From: Shewanella psychropiezotolerans
GTDB taxonomy: Bacteria > Pseudomonadota > Gammaproteobacteria > Enterobacterales > Shewanellaceae
Direction of reading: 5' to 3'
Length of the DNA: 64,000 bases
Assembly: GCF_007197555.1 (NCBI RefSeq)
Contig: NZ_CP041614.1
Coordinates: forward strand, 2,162,001 to 2,226,000
Part shown: positions 9,366-18,251 of the stretch, piece by piece
Layout: every line of letters begins with the position of its first letter
Numbering within the stretch: the stretch's first letter is position 1
Translations under genes and position numbers: made by a program
The notes under the pieces: generated by a model
The model's input: the letters and a program-made list of their open reading frames with translations, nothing else
Told to the model about the DNA's origin: nothing
Databases searched by the model: none

Positions 9366-10556
9366 ATGAGAATTTCTACGGCTCAGCTTTTTAGTCAGAA
9401 CATTAATAGTATTCTGAATAAACAATCAGCGACCAGCCAAATCATAGACCAATTATCTAGTGGTAAAAGAGTCAATACAGCAGGAGATGATCCTGTTGCA
9501 GCAATTGCTATAGATAACCTATCTCAGCAAAATGCTTTGGTCGATCAATATATGAAGAATATTGATTATGCAAATAACCGCTTATCATTGACGGAAAGTA
9601 AACTTGGCATGGCCGAGACGCTGGCTAGCTCAACACGAGAGCAAGTCTTGCGTGCAGTTAATGGCACACTTTCCGATACTGATCGGCAAACTGTTGCCGA
9701 TCAGTTACGTGGCACCTTAGAAGAACTGCTGGCGATTGCCAATAGTAAAGATGAATCTGGCAATTATCTCTTTTCAGGTTTTGAAACCAACGTGCAACCT
9801 TTCACGTTCGATGTTTCAGGCAATATCGTCTACAGCGGCGATAACGGTGTTAGAAGCTCCATAGTGGCCTCGGGAGTGACAATTGGCACCAATGTCCCAG
9901 GTGATAGTGCATTTATGAATGCTCCAAGTGGATTAGGAGATTTTAGCGCCAATTATTTGTCATCCCAAGTAGGTGATTTCAATGTTGAAAGTGCCAAAAT
10001 ATCGAATCCTGCAACATATGTCGCCGATACCTATACATTCACCATGGCGGGAGCAAATCTTGAAGTGAGAGATTCAAGCTCTACGTTAGTGACAACGGTC
10101 GCAGGCTTTGATCCATCAACACCGGTCCAGTTTAATGGCATTGAAGTAAAGCTCGATGGAATGCCTGCCGCGGGGGATAGCTTTTCTATCACGCCGCAAT
10201 CCTCTGTCAGTATTTTCGATACTATTAATCAAGCTATTTCGTTGATCGAAGACCCGAATAAAGTCAATACGCCTCAAGGTAAAGCAGAGCTGGCACAAAT
10301 ATTGAATAATATTGATGGTGGCGTCAATCAAATTAGTACTGAACGTGGTGTTTCTGGTACAGCCCTTAAAAGCTTGGAAAGTTACAGCACTAACCACGTA
10401 GATGAAAAGATAGTTAATAGTTCGGCGCTTTCTCTGTTGGAAGATCTGGATTATGCAAGTGCAATAACAGAATTAGAAAAGCAGCAAGTTGCGTTACAAG
10501 CAGCTTCTAGTGTGTTCAGTAAAGTAGGGTCAGTGTCATTGTTTGATTATATCTAG
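9366..10556 (+). CDS. flgL: Hook-filament junction protein FlgL
   Basis: Second junction protein, 396 residues. It belongs to the flagellin superfamily: the N-terminus MRISTAQLFSQNINSILNKQ and the C-terminal coiled segment AITELEKQQVALQAASSVFSKVGS form the D0 helices. The motif QLSSGKRVNTAGDDPVAAIA is conserved. It lies directly after flgK and before the flagellin genes, the normal order. Base composition is slightly more AT-rich than flgK. Confidence 0.96.
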   Translation: MRISTAQLFSQNINSILNKQSATSQIIDQLSSGKRVNTAGDDPVAAIAIDNLSQQNALVDQYMKNIDYANNRLSLTESKLGMAETLASSTREQVLRAVNGTLSDTDRQTVADQLRGTLEELLAIANSKDESGNYLFSGFETNVQPFTFDVSGNIVYSGDNGVRSSIVASGVTIGTNVPGDSAFMNAPSGLGDFSANYLSSQVGDFNVESAKISNPATYVADTYTFTMAGANLEVRDSSSTLVTTVAGFDPSTPVQFNGIEVKLDGMPAAGDSFSITPQSSVSIFDTINQAISLIEDPNKVNTPQGKAELAQILNNIDGGVNQISTERGVSGTALKSLESYSTNHVDEKIVNSSALSLLEDLDYASAITELEKQQVALQAASSVFSKVGSVSLFDYI

Positions 10557-10636
10557 TCCCTAATTGATAAAGTTTAATAAATTAATTTAGCCAAGCTCGA
10601 TGTCTTGGCAGTATAACCAAGAAGAGGAAGTCTATT

Positions 10637-11458
10637 ATGGCTATTACAGTTAATACTAACGTGACGTCGATGAAGGCGCAGAAAAACTTAAACATCTCTA
10701 GTGGAAATCTTGCAACCTCGATGGAACGTTTATCGAGTGGCTTGAGAATTAATAGCGCTAAGGATGATGCGGCGGGTTTAGCTATTTCTAACCGATTGAA
10801 CTCACAGGTGCGCGGCTTAGAAGTGGGCATGCGTAACGCTAATGATGCCATCTCAATTGCACAGATTTCAGAAGGAGCAATGCAAGAGCAGACCAATATG
10901 CTACAGCGAATGCGTGATCTATCGATTCAAGCCGAGAATGGTGCAAACAGTAGTGCAGATCTTCAAGCCATTCAAGATGAAATAAATGAGTTAGCAACTG
11001 AAGTCACAGCTATCGGTAATAGTACGGCTTTTGGTAATACAAAGTTACTCGCCGGTGATTTTTCTGCTGGAAAACTCTTCCAAGTTGGTCATCAAAATGG
11101 AGAAGATGTGACTATCTCTGTTGGTACTTTAAATGCGGCCGTATTGTCAGTTAATGCATTGACTGTTCTAACTTCCGCAGGTCGTAACTCTGCTCTTGGG
11201 AAGATCGACTCTGCCATTAATTCAATTGATACCCAACGTGCGAAGCTTGGTGCGGTTCAAAATCGTCTGTCTCACAATATTAGTAATAGTGCTAACACAC
11301 AAGCCAACGTTGCTGATGCTAAGAGTCGGATTGTGGACGTGGATTTTGCCAAAGAGACTGCAGTGATGACCAAGAACCAAGTATTGCAACAAACAGGATC
11401 GACTATGCTTGCTCAGGCTAATCAATTGCCGCAAATCGCATTGTCCTTGTTAGGGTAA
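10637..11458 (+). CDS. flaA: Flagellin 1 (short form)
   Basis: Filament subunit of 273 residues. The D0/D1 N-terminus ([18 protein letters not shown]) and C-terminus ([26 protein letters not shown]) are conserved. The central D2/D3 domains are nearly absent, which explains the short length. About 85-90% of residues match flagellin 2 by eye; differences concentrate around residues 110-205. An AGAGGAAG site precedes the ATG. Upstream, a TAAAGTTT box (10568-10575) precedes a GCC box at 10590, but the gap is 14 bases rather than the sigma-28 optimum of 11, so the promoter looks weak. The symbol follows the Shewanella convention for the first of the pair. Confidence 0.95.
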   Translation: MAITVNTNVTSMKAQKNLNISSGNLATSMERLSSGLRINSAKDDAAGLAISNRLNSQVRGLEVGMRNANDAISIAQISEGAMQEQTNMLQRMRDLSIQAENGANSSADLQAIQDEINELATEVTAIGNSTAFGNTKLLAGDFSAGKLFQVGHQNGEDVTISVGTLNAAVLSVNALTVLTSAGRNSALGKIDSAINSIDTQRAKLGAVQNRLSHNISNSANTQANVADAKSRIVDVDFAKETAVMTKNQVLQQTGSTMLAQANQLPQIALSLLG

Positions 11459-11471
11459 TCGGTGTTTTCTA

Positions 11472-11503
11472 ATAGTGGCTATGCATTTTATTATAGTCAC
11501 TAT
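11472..11503 (+). terminator. Hairpin after flagellin 1
   Basis: ATAGTGGCTAT pairs with ATAGTCACTAT (11 bp with one G-T pair) over a 10-base loop. No T-run follows directly. It likely marks the 3' end of the flagellin 1 message. Confidence 0.5.
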
Positions 11504-11584
11504 GGAACATCATCTAGATGCTGTTAATTCAAGCCACTGAAAATAATGACTTTGTTTTCCATTAAAAAAAGTAAAAAAAATTAC

Positions 11585-11611
11585 TAAAGTAAAAAATTCC
11601 TCTGCCGTTAA
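11585..11611 (+). promoter_or_regulatory. Sigma-28 (FliA) promoter of flagellin 2
   Basis: TAAAGTAA (11585-11592), an 11-base spacer, and GCCGTTAA (11604-11611) match the flagellar sigma-28 consensus TAAAGTTT-N11-GCCGATAA with exact spacing. An A-rich tract lies just upstream. It lies about 80 bp before the gene. Confidence 0.88.
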
Positions 11612-11689
11612 ATATACTGTAACCAATTAGCTCCGCCTGGCTTAAGCAGACAGGCAAGTTTTCAAGCCAGGTATAAAGAGGAATCGATT

Positions 11690-12508
11690 ATGGCTATTAC
11701 AGTAAATACAAACGTCACATCACTTAAAGCTCAGAAAAACCTGAATGCCTCTAGTGGTAATCTAGCAACGTCAATGGAACGCTTATCTAGTGGTTTACGC
11801 ATTAACAGTGCAAAGGATGATGCGGCAGGTCTTGCTATTTCGAATCGTTTGAACTCTCAGGTTCGTGGTTTAGAAGTCGGTATGCGTAACGCAAATGATG
11901 CTATCTCCATCGCGCAGATTTCAGAAGGTGCGATGCAAGAGCAGACAAATATGCTACAACGTATGCGTGATCTATCAATTCAATCCGAGAACGGTGCAAA
12001 CAGTTCTGCTGATCTGACTGCCATTCAAGCTGAGATTACTGAGCTTGCAACTGAAATAACTTCAATTGGTGATACGACGGCGTTTGGTAACACCAAGCTG
12101 ATGACTGGTGATTTCTCTGCCGGTAAAACCTTCCAAGTGGGTCACCAAGATGGCGAGGATGTTACCATCAAAGTGAAGGATACAGATGCAGCCTCACTTT
12201 CAGTTAACGCGATTGTTGTTACAACTTCAGCAGGTCGTGCTTCAGCCCTTGCTAAAATTGATGCGGCGATTAAAACAATTGATACCCAACGTGGAGAGCT
12301 AGGTGCTATACAGAATCGTCTTGCGCATAACATCAGTAACAGTGCCAACACTCAAGCCAACGTTGCCGATGCAAAGAGCCGTATTGTGGATGTCGATTTT
12401 GCTAAAGAAACCTCAACTATGACTAAGAACCAGGTATTACAACAGACTGGTTCTGCGATGTTAGCCCAAGCTAACCAGCTACCTCAAATAGCACTATCAT
12501 TACTATAA
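11690..12508 (+). CDS. flaB: Flagellin 2 (short form, probable major flagellin)
   Basis: Filament subunit of 272 residues, closely related to flagellin 1, with the same conserved N-terminal ([18 protein letters not shown]) and C-terminal ([20 protein letters not shown]) helices and no large D2/D3 insert. It ends one residue earlier than flagellin 1, which has an extra Gly. The start has a good AAAGAGGAA site. A canonical sigma-28 promoter upstream and a clear terminator downstream make it a strongly expressed single-gene unit. I infer it is the major flagellin. Confidence 0.95.
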   Translation: MAITVNTNVTSLKAQKNLNASSGNLATSMERLSSGLRINSAKDDAAGLAISNRLNSQVRGLEVGMRNANDAISIAQISEGAMQEQTNMLQRMRDLSIQSENGANSSADLTAIQAEITELATEITSIGDTTAFGNTKLMTGDFSAGKTFQVGHQDGEDVTIKVKDTDAASLSVNAIVVTTSAGRASALAKIDAAIKTIDTQRGELGAIQNRLAHNISNSANTQANVADAKSRIVDVDFAKETSTMTKNQVLQQTGSAMLAQANQLPQIALSLL

Positions 12509-12541
12509 AGAGTAATGCAGTAGGGTTATAGTTAATAGTAG

Positions 12542-12571
12542 AAAGGGAGGTTCGGCGACGGATCTCCCTTT
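12542..12571 (+). terminator. Terminator after flagellin 2
   Basis: AAAGGGAG pairs with CTCCCTTT (8 bp) around a 14-base GC-rich loop, followed by TAATGGTTT. It separates the flagellin message from flaG. Confidence 0.7.
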
Positions 12572-12609
12572 AATGGTTTAGGGATAAACTAAGTCAGTTA
12601 GGAGGGGTT

Positions 12610-12999
12610 ATGGATATCAATTTTACAAGCTCATCCAATGCGGCAGCAACTAAGATTGAAATAGGTACAGGAACTGCTAAAGCGGGTGTCGTAGAAGGTG
12701 CAGACCTTGAGCCGAACACTATAATTAAGGCTGTGGAGGAAGTAGAAAGAAGTGCTTCCGAAGAGCCAGAATTGGATGAGGAAGAGTTACAGAATTTGGT
12801 TGAAGACTTGTCCAGTATGATGTCAGTCATGCGTAAAGGGTTGGCATTTAAAATTGACGAAGATTCAGGCACAAGTGTTGTTAGCGTCATGGACATAGAG
12901 TCGGGTGATTTGATTCGGCAAATCCCGAACGAAGAAGCGTTAAAACTGGCGCGAAAGTTGACTGAGGTGACGGGTGTTCTTATGAAGACTGAAGCCTGA
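12610..12999 (+). CDS. flaG: Flagellar protein FlaG
   Basis: Small protein of 129 residues with the FlaG-family C-terminal part (LAFKIDEDSGTSVVSVMDIESGDLIRQIPNEEALKLARKLTEVTGVL). The N-terminal half is acidic and low in complexity (EVERSASEEPELDEEELQNL). In Vibrio and Pseudomonas, flaG lies between flagellin and fliD, as here, and affects filament length. The exact molecular role is not settled. A TAGGAGGGG site precedes the ATG. Confidence 0.93.
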   Translation: MDINFTSSSNAAATKIEIGTGTAKAGVVEGADLEPNTIIKAVEEVERSASEEPELDEEELQNLVEDLSSMMSVMRKGLAFKIDEDSGTSVVSVMDIESGDLIRQIPNEEALKLARKLTEVTGVLMKTEA

Positions 13000-13056
13000 T
13001 AGTTCTATCAAAGATTATTTAGCAGTAACAGAATATTTGTTTAGTAAGAGGTTATT

Positions 13057-14430
13057 ATGGCATTAACGGCAACGGGAATAGGCTCCGGGCTTGATATCAA
13101 CAAAATTGTCGGTGTTCTTGTTGATGCTGAAAAGATCCCAAAAGAAGCAGCGTTTGATAAAACCGAGAAATCTATCGATGCAAAAGTATCGGCTATCGGA
13201 ACATTGAAAAGCTCTTTATCGACATTTCAGGATGCACTGGAAAAGCTCAAAGATGGTGGGAGTTTAAACCAGAGAACCGTTTCTACCGGTGAGAGTAGTT
13301 ATCTTACGGCCACAGCTGATAAAACATCCCAGACTGGTAGTTATAATGTAAAGGTTGAGCAGTTAGCTCAGCAACATAAAGTTGCTGGCATCAATGTTGC
13401 GGATCCTAGCCTTCCCGTTGGTGAAGGGAGCCTAGATCTGACGGTTAATGGTAATAGTTTTTCCGTGACTGTAGGTGCGACCGATTCACTCGAAGATATC
13501 GCTAAAAATATCAATAGTGCAACCGATAACGTCGGTGTTACCGCGACGATTATTACCAGTGATGCGGGTAGCAGGCTGGTATTAAGTTCCGATACGGAAG
13601 GCACTGATAGCCAAATAGGCGTGGTGGCCAATGATACTGTGGGTTCGGGACTCAATGATATGTTTGGTGGGGCCAACCTTACCGAGCTTCAAGTGGCAAA
13701 AAACTCGATAATCCATGTCGATGGCCAGGAATTGACGTCTCAGACCAATGAAGTTAAAGGTGCGATTACCGGGGTAACGCTCAATCTGACAGATGCAGAC
13801 TTGAATAAAACAACCCTTGTTAAAATTGACCTCGATAAGGATGCAGTTAAAGACAACGTGCAAGGTTTCGTCGATGCATATAACAGCTTAATAAGTACTA
13901 TTGATAAGCTGTCGGCTTATGATGTAGAGAAAAAAGAGGCCGCTGCTTTGCAAGGGGACTCCATGATCCGCTCAATTGAATCTCAATTGAGGAGTATGAT
14001 CAGCTCAAGGGTAACTGTCGGTAGTGAAACTGTGGCACTCTATGATATCGGTATCGAAGCCGATCGTTATGGAAAGCTATCGGTCAATAGTGACAAGCTC
14101 GATATCGCGATTGAAGAAAATATGAGCGGTATCGAGGGACTGTTTTCGACAGAAGATACAGGTCTTGCCAACCGTTTAGACACCTTGGTTGAAAGTTATG
14201 TCAAACCGACGACAGGTTTGATTGACAGCAGAAATAACACTTATACCAATGACAAACAACGCCTGGATGATCAGCGTGAAGCCTTTACCCTGAAAATGGA
14301 GCAATTAAATGCTAGATTGATGAAACAATTTAATGCCATGGATTTAGTTGTGGGTAAATTGAATCAGCAGTCTTCCGGTATTATAAATGGTCTGAACTCG
14401 CTACCAGGTGTAGTGAGGAGTTCTCAATAG
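13057..14430 (+). CDS. fliD: Flagellar filament cap protein FliD
   Basis: Filament cap (HAP2), 457 residues. The N-terminus (ALTATGIGSGLDINKIVGVLVDAEKIPKEAAFDK) is the conserved FliD_N domain. The C-terminal FliD_C domain contains LDDQREAFTLKMEQLNARLMKQFNAMDLVVGKLNQQSSGI. It sits at the filament tip and directs flagellin folding. An AAGAGG site precedes the ATG. A FliT-like gene starts 22 bp after the stop, and fliS follows, forming the usual filament-chaperone cluster. Confidence 0.96.
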   Translation: MALTATGIGSGLDINKIVGVLVDAEKIPKEAAFDKTEKSIDAKVSAIGTLKSSLSTFQDALEKLKDGGSLNQRTVSTGESSYLTATADKTSQTGSYNVKVEQLAQQHKVAGINVADPSLPVGEGSLDLTVNGNSFSVTVGATDSLEDIAKNINSATDNVGVTATIITSDAGSRLVLSSDTEGTDSQIGVVANDTVGSGLNDMFGGANLTELQVAKNSIIHVDGQELTSQTNEVKGAITGVTLNLTDADLNKTTLVKIDLDKDAVKDNVQGFVDAYNSLISTIDKLSAYDVEKKEAAALQGDSMIRSIESQLRSMISSRVTVGSETVALYDIGIEADRYGKLSVNSDKLDIAIEENMSGIEGLFSTEDTGLANRLDTLVESYVKPTTGLIDSRNNTYTNDKQRLDDQREAFTLKMEQLNARLMKQFNAMDLVVGKLNQQSSGIINGLNSLPGVVRSSQ

Positions 14431-14452
14431 CAATAAATTTGTAGGTACCTAA

Positions 14453-14779
14453 TTGCAAATGTTAATAGAGCTAGATGAAATAAATAAAAACTTGACCAAT
14501 TGCTTAGCATCTTTGGAGAAAACTCCTGCGGAGGACAAGAGTGCCGATGAGTTGGTTCAAAAGTTGCATGAATGCGTTGAGCGGCGTCAATTTATTCTCG
14601 ATAAGATCTTACAGTCATTAAATGCTGAAGATAAGCAGATGTTAGAAAAGCAATTGCAATTAACTCAGAAATTTGAGCAGCAAGCGCAAATTATCTTGCG
14701 ACATAGGCAAGAACTATTGCATCTGGGAAGTAAAACTAAACGCCAAATTAATGTTTACAAGTCAATTGGTGCTAAATAG
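14453..14779 (+). CDS. Probable flagellar chaperone, FliT/FlaI-like
   Basis: Helical, highly charged protein of 108 residues between fliD and fliS. This position holds fliT in enterics and flaI in Vibrio, where the product is a small FliD-binding chaperone. The sequence (ELDEINKNLTNCLASLEKTPAED, then QMLEKQLQLTQKFEQQAQIILRHRQELLHLGSKTKRQINVYKSIG) predicts two or three long helices. I keep the TTG at 14453 as start because TAGGT lies 7 bases upstream. An ATG at 14459 is the alternative. Family assignment rests mostly on position. Confidence 0.75.
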   Translation: MQMLIELDEINKNLTNCLASLEKTPAEDKSADELVQKLHECVERRQFILDKILQSLNAEDKQMLEKQLQLTQKFEQQAQIILRHRQELLHLGSKTKRQINVYKSIGAK

Positions 14780-14789
14780 GTAGGTTACT

Positions 14790-15200
14790 ATGAGAAAGTC
14801 ATTACAGTCATATCGTAAGGTCTCACTCGAAAGTGAAATTTCGGTTGCGTCACCCCATAGAGTTATTCAGATGATGTTTGAAGGTGCCTTACAGAGACTT
14901 GCACAAAGTCGCTATGCTATCGAAAATAATGATTTGCAGAATAAAGGTGTGTACATAGGAAAAGCGATTGGTATTGTCAATGGACTTAACAACAGCTTAA
15001 ATATGGATGAAGGTGGAGATATCTCTTCAAATTTAAGTGACCTCTATGATTTTATGTTGCGTCGTATTTCCGAAGCGAATATTAATAGCGATGTGCAAGC
15101 TATAGATGATGTTTGTGAGATTCTAAGAACGATAAAAGAGGGCTGGGACGCTATTCCAGTTGAACAACATCATATTGTCTCTCATAATGAGGCTGTTTAA
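14790..15200 (+). CDS. fliS: Flagellin export chaperone FliS
   Basis: Flagellin-specific cytoplasmic chaperone of 136 residues. The pattern LQSYRKVSLESEISVASPHRVIQMMFEGALQRLAQS is the FliS family start, and SDLYDFMLRRISEANINSD is its second helix. It prevents flagellin from polymerising before export. The gene starts 10 bp after the FliT-like gene and is followed by two hairpins, so the fliD-fliT-fliS unit ends here. Confidence 0.95.
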   Translation: MRKSLQSYRKVSLESEISVASPHRVIQMMFEGALQRLAQSRYAIENNDLQNKGVYIGKAIGIVNGLNNSLNMDEGGDISSNLSDLYDFMLRRISEANINSDVQAIDDVCEILRTIKEGWDAIPVEQHHIVSHNEAV

Positions 15201-15214
15201 TTCCATTTTTATTC

Positions 15215-15254
15215 GGGGCGTGCAGCCCCAAATAATTGGCCGGAGTCAATTATT
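15215..15254 (+). terminator. Two adjacent hairpins after fliS
   Basis: GGGGC/GCCCC around GTGCA (15215-15229) is followed directly by AATAATTG/CAATTATT around an 8-base loop (15231-15254). The first is terminator-like, but no T-run follows it. The second may act as an additional barrier. Confidence 0.5.
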
Positions 15255-15487
15255 TGACAAATCATGATGGTTTCGTTGGATTTTTCAGCTAGAATCAAAT
15301 AAGTTCAATGAATATCTATCCAGTTAAGCATTAAATGCGTCAGAGACTTGCTAATAGCTTGCTGATAATACACTATTCCTCATGGTAGTGATTTTGTTCA
15401 AATTTGTAATGGAAACACTACATCGCTTTTAAGCAACAAACACTAATAATTAATGCGAATAATAACGAGCGCTTTACGGCTTTTTTA

Positions 15488-16921
15488 ATGATGCAAACAG
15501 ATCAACGAATTCTACTTGTCGGTAACCAGTCTGAGCGAATTAATCGCTTATCATGTGTATTTGAGTTTTTGGGTGAGCAAGTTGAGTTAGTCGCAATCGA
15601 TAAACTTGAACTGCGACTACGAAGTACTCGATACCGGGCCCTGGTTATTGCTGTTGACTCACAGTCTAAAGAGTTATTTCAATCTCTTGCCGGGAAACTA
15701 CCTTGGCAGCCAATTTTATTGCTAGGTGAGCAGGACGGCGTCAGCGCCTCTAATATACTTGGCTATATTGAAGAACCACTGAATTATCCCCAATTAACTG
15801 AATTACTGCATTTCTGTCAGGTCTTTGGCCAGGCAAGACGTCCAGAAACTCCCACCAGTGTTAATCAGACTAAGTTATTTAGAAGTATGGTGGGTCGAAG
15901 TCAAGGGATAGCACAAGTCAGGCATTTGATTGGCCAGGTTGCCCCTTCTGACGCTACTGTGTTGGTTCTGGGTGAGTCGGGTACAGGTAAAGAGGTTGTC
16001 GCAAGAAATATTCATTATATTTCCGATAGGCGCGATGGCCCCTTCATTCCGGTTAACTGTGGCGCCATTCCTGCCGAGTTGTTAGAGAGTGAATTATTCG
16101 GCCATGAGAAGGGCTCATTTACTGGTGCTATCAGTGCCAGAAAGGGTCGCTTTGAACTCGCTGAAAAGGGAACGCTTTTCTTAGATGAAATTGGTGATAT
16201 GCCATTGCAGATGCAGGTTAAACTACTTCGTGTACTCCAAGAGCGAGTGTTTGATCGTGTCGGAGGCAGTAAGCCTATCAAGGCCGATGTGCGTGTCGTA
16301 GCTGCCACTCACAGAGACTTAGAACTGATGATCTCCGAAGGGAGCTTCAGGGAAGATCTCTACTACCGACTCAATGTATTCCCCATAGAAATGCCTGCCC
16401 TATGTGAAAGAAAAGATGATATTCCCTTACTTTTACAAGAGCTGGTGAGCCGAGTTTACAATGAAGGCCGTGGCAAGGTTAGATTTACCCAGCGGGCTAT
16501 CGAGTCTCTGAAAGAGCACAGATGGTCCGGGAATGTCAGAGAGCTTTCCAACTTAGTCGAGCGACTCACCATCCTTTATCCTGGCGGTCTGGTCGATGTT
16601 AACGATTTACCCCATAAATATCGTCATATTGATGTGCCAGAATACTGTGTAGAGATCAGTGAGGAGGAGCAAGAACGTGATGCCTTGGCTGCTATCTTTA
16701 GTGATGAAGAGTCGATAGAGATCCCCGAAACTCGCTTTCCAAGTGAACTTCCTCCGGAAGGGGTTAACTTGAAAGATCTTCTTGCCGAGCTTGAGATCGA
16801 TATGATCAGACAAGCGCTCGAACAACAAGATAATGTTGTTGCCCGCGCTGCAGAAATGCTAGGGATCAGGCGTACAACCTTAGTCGAGAAGATGCGTAAA
16901 TACGGCATGGGTAAGGATTAA
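15488..16921 (+). CDS. flrA: Sigma-54-dependent flagellar master regulator FlrA (FleQ)
   Basis: Top activator of the polar flagellar cascade, 477 residues. Residues 1-120 form a FleQ-type receiver-like domain. The AAA+ domain (about 130-370) has Walker A GESGTGKE, Walker [10 protein letters not shown] and a GSFTGA loop, one residue different from the usual GAFTGA that contacts sigma-54. A Fis-type helix-turn-helix closes the protein ([24 protein letters not shown]). FleQ homologues bind c-di-GMP; whether this one does is inference. Two ATG codons lie in tandem at 15488 and 15491. A perfect-palindrome terminator follows, so it is transcribed alone. Confidence 0.95.
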   Translation: MMQTDQRILLVGNQSERINRLSCVFEFLGEQVELVAIDKLELRLRSTRYRALVIAVDSQSKELFQSLAGKLPWQPILLLGEQDGVSASNILGYIEEPLNYPQLTELLHFCQVFGQARRPETPTSVNQTKLFRSMVGRSQGIAQVRHLIGQVAPSDATVLVLGESGTGKEVVARNIHYISDRRDGPFIPVNCGAIPAELLESELFGHEKGSFTGAISARKGRFELAEKGTLFLDEIGDMPLQMQVKLLRVLQERVFDRVGGSKPIKADVRVVAATHRDLELMISEGSFREDLYYRLNVFPIEMPALCERKDDIPLLLQELVSRVYNEGRGKVRFTQRAIESLKEHRWSGNVRELSNLVERLTILYPGGLVDVNDLPHKYRHIDVPEYCVEISEEEQERDALAAIFSDEESIEIPETRFPSELPPEGVNLKDLLAELEIDMIRQALEQQDNVVARAAEMLGIRRTTLVEKMRKYGMGKD

Positions 16922-16931
16922 ATAGAAGTTT

Positions 16932-16957
16932 CTAGTTCCTAGGCCCCTAGGAACTAG
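16932..16957 (+). terminator. Terminator after flrA
   Basis: A perfect 12-bp palindromic stem, CTAGTTCCTAGG with its complement, spaced by CC. GTTTTTTC follows about 13 bases later. Related GTTCCTAG hairpins lie after flrC and fliI. Confidence 0.75.
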
Positions 16958-17076
16958 CGCCAACCCTCTTGTTTTTTCAAATAGCCAGCTTTGCTGGCGT
17001 CTATTAGCAGCTTAATAAGTATCGTCTTAGCTATTATCCTTAAGTGAGCTTGCGAACTCGCCTCCTTTTTATCATT

Positions 17077-17092
17077 TGGCCCACTTCGTGCA
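17077..17092 (+). promoter_or_regulatory. Sigma-54 promoter upstream of flrBC
   Basis: TGGCCCACTTCGTGCA keeps the essential GG at -24 and GC at -12 with correct spacing, matching the consensus at most positions. It lies 38 bp before flrB. In the Vibrio model FlrA with sigma-54 activates flrBC, which fits. Confidence 0.78.
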
Positions 17093-17129
17093 TCACCCCC
17101 GTTAGCAGCAATTTTTTGACGGAGTCGAT

Positions 17130-18251
17130 ATGTCCGTAAGTCCTCAATTACAACTTAATCGTTTGAACCAAGATTCGCCTAAATGGTTGGATACAGCGCC
17201 AGCTGCCAATATGTCGAATCGTATGGAGCATATTCTGCAGGCTATGCCATCGGGGATCATCATCATCAATGGAGATGGACTCGTCACCGATGCAAATCCG
17301 GTTGCTGTAGAGCTGTTAGGTTTACCCTTAGAAGGACTTAAATGGCTGCAGATCATCAATCGTGCATTCTCTCCTCAAGATGATGATGGTCACGAAGTCT
17401 CGCTTAAGAATGGCCGCCGGGTAAAGTTGGCCATTACTCCGTTAACCCCAGAGCCTGGTCAGCTGATAGTGCTCACCGATCTCACCGAAACTCGTTTGTT
17501 GCAGAAGAACCTATCACACCTACAGCGTTTGTCGGCATTGGGGAAAATGGTCGCAACATTGGCACATCAAGTGAGGACTCCGTTAACCGCTGCACTACTC
17601 TACGCTTCTAATCTGGCCAGTACGAAAATATCGGCGCAATCGAGAGCTCGCTTTCAGACTAAACTGGTCGACAGACTCAATGAGCTAGAGCATCAGGTCA
17701 ATGACATGTTGTTGATGGCTAAGGGAAGAGGGCAAGATCAAGGAGAGGCTCACAAGGTTGTAACGATTTTAGATAATGTGATGGCCAATTGTGAGCCCAT
17801 TGCTGAGCAACACTTGTGTAAATTAGTCCGAGTCGATAATTGTGTGAGTGAGTTTCTGGCTAATTCCGGTGCGTTAAGTTCTGCGATTAATAATTTGGTG
17901 ATCAATAGCATAGAGGCAGGGGCGACACTCGTCGAGCTAAGGGGCTGTGAAACAGAGAGTCAGATTCAGATCCATGTCACTGATAACGGCAAAGGTTTAG
18001 ATAAAGAGATGCAACAGAAAGTACTCGAGCCTTTCTTCACTACCAAGCCCCAAGGTACAGGCCTTGGCCTTGCGGTTGTTCAATCTGTAGTGGCCAATCA
18101 TGGTGGTAAAATTCAATTGCGCTGTGAAAAGGGCAAAGGTTGTAAGGCATCTTTACATTTTCCTAAATTGAAAAGCTCGATGGTGCAGCCTGGCTCATCG
18201 GTTTCAGTGAGTCATTCAGTATCCGCAGTGGAGGGGGTAAAACATGTCTGA
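17130..18251 (+). CDS. flrB: Flagellar sensor histidine kinase FlrB (FleS)
   Basis: Soluble two-component kinase, 373 residues, without membrane segments. A PAS domain (about 30-125, MPSGIIIINGDGLVTDANPVAVELLG) is followed by a HisKA domain with the phospho-acceptor His146 in LAHQVRTPLTAALLYASNLA. The ATPase domain has the N box NLVINSIEAGA, the G1 box DNGKGLD and the G2 box GTGLGLAV. It phosphorylates FlrC to turn on hook-basal body genes. A GACGGAG site precedes the ATG, and flrC overlaps its end by 8 bp. Confidence 0.95.
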   Translation: MSVSPQLQLNRLNQDSPKWLDTAPAANMSNRMEHILQAMPSGIIIINGDGLVTDANPVAVELLGLPLEGLKWLQIINRAFSPQDDDGHEVSLKNGRRVKLAITPLTPEPGQLIVLTDLTETRLLQKNLSHLQRLSALGKMVATLAHQVRTPLTAALLYASNLASTKISAQSRARFQTKLVDRLNELEHQVNDMLLMAKGRGQDQGEAHKVVTILDNVMANCEPIAEQHLCKLVRVDNCVSEFLANSGALSSAINNLVINSIEAGATLVELRGCETESQIQIHVTDNGKGLDKEMQQKVLEPFFTTKPQGTGLGLAVVQSVVANHGGKIQLRCEKGKGCKASLHFPKLKSSMVQPGSSVSVSHSVSAVEGVKHV

